Shown here in pieces: positions 60,252 through 64,000 of a stretch of 64,000 nucleotides of DNA (positions within the stretch are counted from its first letter, which is position 1; each line of letters starts with the position of its first letter). The stretch is from Owenia fusiformis. Taxonomy: Eukaryota; Annelida; Polychaeta; Sabellida; Oweniidae. A model generated the notes under the pieces. The model was given only the letters and a program-made list of their open reading frames with translations, was not told the DNA's origin and did no database searches. The position numbers and the translations under genes were made by a program. The stretch lies in assembly GCA_903813345.2 (NCBI GenBank), contig CAIIXF020000002.1, positions 34,740,109 to 34,804,108 on the forward strand. Reading direction: 5' to 3'.

Positions 60252-63200
60252 GGACCAAGAATCATGGATTATAAAAATCAAGGTCTTCTCCATGACATGT
60301 TTGTCCGCCAAGCTCTGGCCACTCCTGACAATGTAGCAGTTGTGGCAGATGGCGGGACTTCTATGACGTTTGGAGAGTTGAATGAAGCTACGGACGTTGT
60401 GTCGACTCATTTGCGACATATAGGTGTCGCCCCAAATACATGTGTGGGAATTTATATGTCTCGACGTATTGAATATGTCATTTCGTACATTGCAATCCTC
60501 AAAGCTGGTAAGGAAAATATTTACTCTGCTTTGTATAATAATTTTCACTCTGTTCCAAAGTAGTATTCATTGGCAGGCTGTCGACATCTCAAATTCCTCT
60601 GAATATTTCTTTTTAAAACAGCTCGCCATTAAATCCTCGTCACACTAGATTTTTTCTAAATATGTTATTCAAGTAATTTGTGTGTACTTTACATTTTAGT
60701 AAGTTCAGATAGCGCAGTGGTAGCTATATCACGTTTTGTCATTTCATAATTATGCGATTCGAACTTGAAAATATAGTTTATCGACATTCACTCATTGACC
60801 TACTTGTACTAATTTGATCAAAAGTTGAAAAGTGCATGGTTCAAATTGCAAGCATTCAAAGCGTTATGAAGAGGCTTATGGTTTGACTATTTGGTTCAGC
60901 TCGGGGTATATGATATCTAATATTTTCAGACTGATTTTTTATCTCTTCTTTGAAATACACGATATGGTCTTTTTAGTCTTTACCTATTTTGAACAAACGT
61001 TTTTTAGTTCTAATGCCGCATCGGCCATATCTGGCAATAATACCACAATGTGACATACTATTTGACCATCACATTGCACCTGGTCCCAACTGGTCATCTT
61101 CTTCGCCTTCTTGTGAAGGTGGGTTGGGCATGATGGTCACAACCCACTGTCCCAGGGGGTAAGATTTGTGTGTACAAGCTTTCTTCAGCATTATTTAACG
61201 TTGTATTGTATCATATATGTACTCTGCTACAGGTGGTGGCTATATGCCGATGGACCCATCGTATCCCAAGCACCTAGTGGATGAGATAGTGAAGGACTCT
61301 ACTCCTGTAGCTGTAATAGCTGAACAACAACTATCACAGAACATTGGTTAGTTTGAGACTGTATAGATGATTTGTCTTACAATGGAACAGTTTGCCTTCG
61401 TGATTCGTTATGGGCCCTTTGAACTCCTCGTAAAGTTAGGTTGAATTTAAAAAAATGAATAGCTCAAAAGTGGTCTAACAATAACTAAAGAATGTACATT
61501 TGCTTTGCAGAATGTATCCTATTCGGACATAAAATTGCCACTACTAGTAATAACGAGTGTACTTTTTTTCCAGATGACTCTAGAACCAAAGTTATTGTAA
61601 TATCTCCTGGATGGATTGATGAACTGAAGAAGACGAATGCTTCTAATGAGCCATTGACCACATCTCCTGGCACAACATTGGATGACCTCGCCTATATTGT
61701 TTATTCCAGTGGAACAACAGGGAAGCCAAAAGGTAAAGAGATTCAGCCTAATCACTGATCAGAGACGTGTATAAGTCATGAAATGCAAGTGTTGAGCTAA
61801 TTTCAAATTTTCAAGACAATCCTTACGGTATGTAAGACTGAGGTGATAATCAGTCCGTGATTTCAAAGTTGAAACCCCATTTAAAATGGCGGAACATAAA
61901 TTCGACACGACTTCTTCCATAGAAAGTCGACACCGGGGGTCGACAGAAATATCATATTTACATTACAACCATGCCCATTAGTTCTGGACACAAAAATACG
62001 ATCAATGTCCGTCTGTCTCACTTCTTCGTTTGTAGGCATCCAATGTCCTCATCGTGGAGCTGTGTTCTCCTACCACTACAGACACACGCAATTCCCTTAT
62101 GGTGACCATGAGAGAGAAGCATGCAATGTCTTCTTCGTCTGGGAAATGCTGAGACCACTGCTGAAAGGTTCGTGCAGTGCTATTCAGTAATGTTCTCTGC
62201 CAATAATTGTCATTCCTAAATTGTAGCTTTTATATCCTGTATATCCTCACACCCTCGAAATCTTTGTCAACAACTATAAGCGCAGGCCTCGCACTTAATG
62301 CACAGAAAAACTGATGCCAATTCATTTTATAGGTGTGGCCATGTACATTATCCCAGACACAAAAATATATGACCCTAAACTGCTTTGCGAATTCCTAATG
62401 ACGAATGAAATAACGCGGATTCTGTTCACGCCCTCACTTCTGGAAGCTGTGTTGGAATATGACGGAATCATCATTTCGGACTATCTCAAGTCAATGAGGT
62501 AAACTGACATTTATTGACTGAGACTTACATTGTACATAATGATTTTGAAAGAAATTCGGCCGACTTTTGACACAACCTTAAACTGAATCGCAAGGTTTTT
62601 AATAAAACTGACATACTTCATGAAGTGGCGAATTTTGCCGTAGATCTAGATATGATGCATATAGATTACAGGATTATAAACCATGGATTCACAGAAATCT
62701 GAAGTCATGAATAAACAGCCCGCATAAGTTCATGTATAAAATAAGAGCTATATATGGACCTTTTTCAGAACTATAATATTCTGCGGGGAGGTGGTGACAG
62801 TTGCCTTGTTGGAGAGATGTCTCAAATTGCTTCCATGGGTTCGGTTCTTAAACCTCTATAGCATCAGTGAATCACATGACGTCACATACGCTGATCTTTC
62901 TAACTGGTTAGTACTTACTTAGTATCATCCTCCTAAGCAGGTGTCCAGAATCCGTACCATCTTCTTCCTTCAGTAAAAAGGAAGAATATATTCCTGCGTA
63001 CGGAGGATGACTTATCATAAGAGGGTAATATCCCAGAATTCATAGATGAACTATGGAGATTTATCTTTACATAGAGATAGCTCATCTGTGAATTCTGGCA
63101 TATTTCCTCCTTTGGGTCGGTATTGAAGCTGTTGACAATTCTTCCGAGTAATTGTTCAGGTCCTTTTATGTCATGATCTGATAAATTTAATGTCAGCAAA

Positions 63201-64000
63201 TTAACCAAGCTTGAATTTCGAAAGCAAGTGAACTTATGAGACACATTGAAAAAAGACCTGTACAATGAATACTGCATTTGAAGACCATGGACGTCACCAT
63301 GGAAATAGATGCTCATGGTATAACGTTACTGCAGACTCAGCTATTTTCGTTATTAGGTATAAAAGTGACGTTGACCATGCTAAATCTAAAAAGTTCTGTC
63401 CAGTTGGGAAGCTGATACCGGAAGTGAAGATGGTGATTCTAAACGAAGCATTGGAGCCAGAGCCGCTTGGAGTATCTGGAGAGGTTCGTAAGTTGATATA
63501 GCCCATTGACTGATATAAGGCGGGTCTCATATTCACAAATAGGCCTTCTTTTTTAAGAAATGGTTACGGTCTCAATTCTTAAAAATGTCCCTCCCTCTAC
63601 CTATTGTAATTGTTCAGATGTACACCTGGGTTCTGTCCTATTATATGTATTTCTTTGTTTCGCCCTGTGCTCTAAAATGTCGAGGCTCATTTTGTCTGGG
63701 TCTTATCAAGAGACTGTCTTTGCTATAAATGGAAGCTTGATATTTCCCTATTGTTTCAGATGTTAAAATTCCCTTAATTATCATTGTCATATGAGGTGGG
63801 GCTATTGGTGAATGTGGCGCATTTGACAGTCGAGATTTCTTAATTATATCACATTTTATTAGATCTACATCGGGGGACCAACGCTTGCAATTGGTTACTT
63901 GAACCGTCCCCAGCTAAATGAGCAGAGGTTCATAAAACGGCCTATAGGTGTCTCTCCTAAGGTTGGTGAAAGGCTGTACAAAGCTGGCGATTGCGGTTAT
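60252..64000 (+). CDS. NRPS-like adenylation-domain protein (5' part, runs off the window)
   Basis: Exons: 60264-60507 (ATG 60264, exon begins 60252), 61233-61346, 61574-61732, 62036-62167, 62333-62498, 62769-62906, 63357-63483 and 63863-64000 (open at the window end). All are in phase; 406 residues visible. The family activates a carboxylic or amino acid as acyl-adenylate. Core motifs seen: A2 [15 protein letters not shown] (about 78-92), A3 [11 protein letters not shown] (about 162-172), A5 [13 protein letters not shown], the [14 protein letters not shown] region (A6-like) and A7 YKAGDCGY. The A4 region reads [16 protein letters not shown] and lacks the Asp that binds the alpha-amino group in ordinary NRPS A domains. 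Exon 3 could instead start at 61511 in the same frame, adding 21 codons. Later domains (carrier, reductase, ligase-like) lie outside the window, so NRPS-like, Lys2/AASDH-like and Ebony-like remain open. Confidence 0.85.
60708..60766 (+). other. tRNA-like A and B box pair in an NRPS-like intron (possible SINE)
   Basis: TAGCGCAGTGGTAG (A-box-like, from 60710) and GCGATTCGAAC (B-box-like, from 60754) have tRNA-like order, with a spacing that suits an internal RNA polymerase III promoter. No complete cloverleaf is present. Confidence 0.4.
63004..63115. repeat. Imperfect palindromic element, copy 2, in an NRPS-like intron
   Basis: CCCAGAATTCATAGATGA and TCATCTGTGAATTCTGG (then CATATTTCCTCC) are inverted halves about 30 bp apart. 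It matches the element at 59642-59767. Confidence 0.5.

Overview
This is a window of AT-rich animal nuclear DNA, most likely from a marine invertebrate. The reasons are multi-exon genes with GT..AG introns, a metazoan gene set (NSUN7, FUT8, CUB receptor, rhodopsin-class GPCR, TEX26-like, SDR), many minisatellites and foldback transposon remnants, and a 500-N scaffold gap at 47318-47817. The phylum cannot be fixed by reading alone. Exon models were built by hand from homology, splice signals and reading phase; every internal junction reported is phase-consistent.

Layout. 1-9.27 kb: no gene, but several inverted-repeat (MITE-like) elements. 9.27-23.5 kb (possibly to 29.2 kb), plus strand: an NSUN7-type RNA methyltransferase-family gene in ten coding exons, with at least five unrelated minisatellites in its introns. 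One of these is a 1.1-kb array in which nearly every 33-bp unit carries a perfect GTAAGT. The conserved catalytic cysteine of motif VI is an arginine. 29.4-30.4 kb: a foldback element made of two inverted, decayed mariner-like transposase tails. 33.1-35.1 kb, plus: FUT8 (alpha-1,6-fucosyltransferase), two coding exons. 35.7-45.0 kb, plus: a 780-residue single-pass receptor-like protein with four CUB domains, each built from the same three-exon module. Decayed exon copies and splice-junction duplications sit beside its real exons, and a two-exon gene of unknown function lies antisense in its fourth intron. 45.3-47.0 kb, minus: a short-chain dehydrogenase whose first exon is lost in or beyond the gap. 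48.6-52.0 kb, minus: a TEX26-like gene in six exons, with a tRNA-Ser(UGA) gene in an intron. 56.5-57.6 kb, plus: an intronless class-A GPCR lacking the DRY, CWxP and NPxxY residues. 60.25 kb to the window end, plus: the 5' part of an NRPS-like adenylation-domain gene.

The genes form no operon or obvious pathway. NSUN7 and TEX26 relatives are associated with testis and sperm in vertebrates, which is a weak thematic link only. The parts most worth a second look are the NSUN7 motif VI change, the array of donor-like sites in NSUN7 intron 2, the cluster of local duplications at CUB-gene splice junctions, and the NRPS-like gene.
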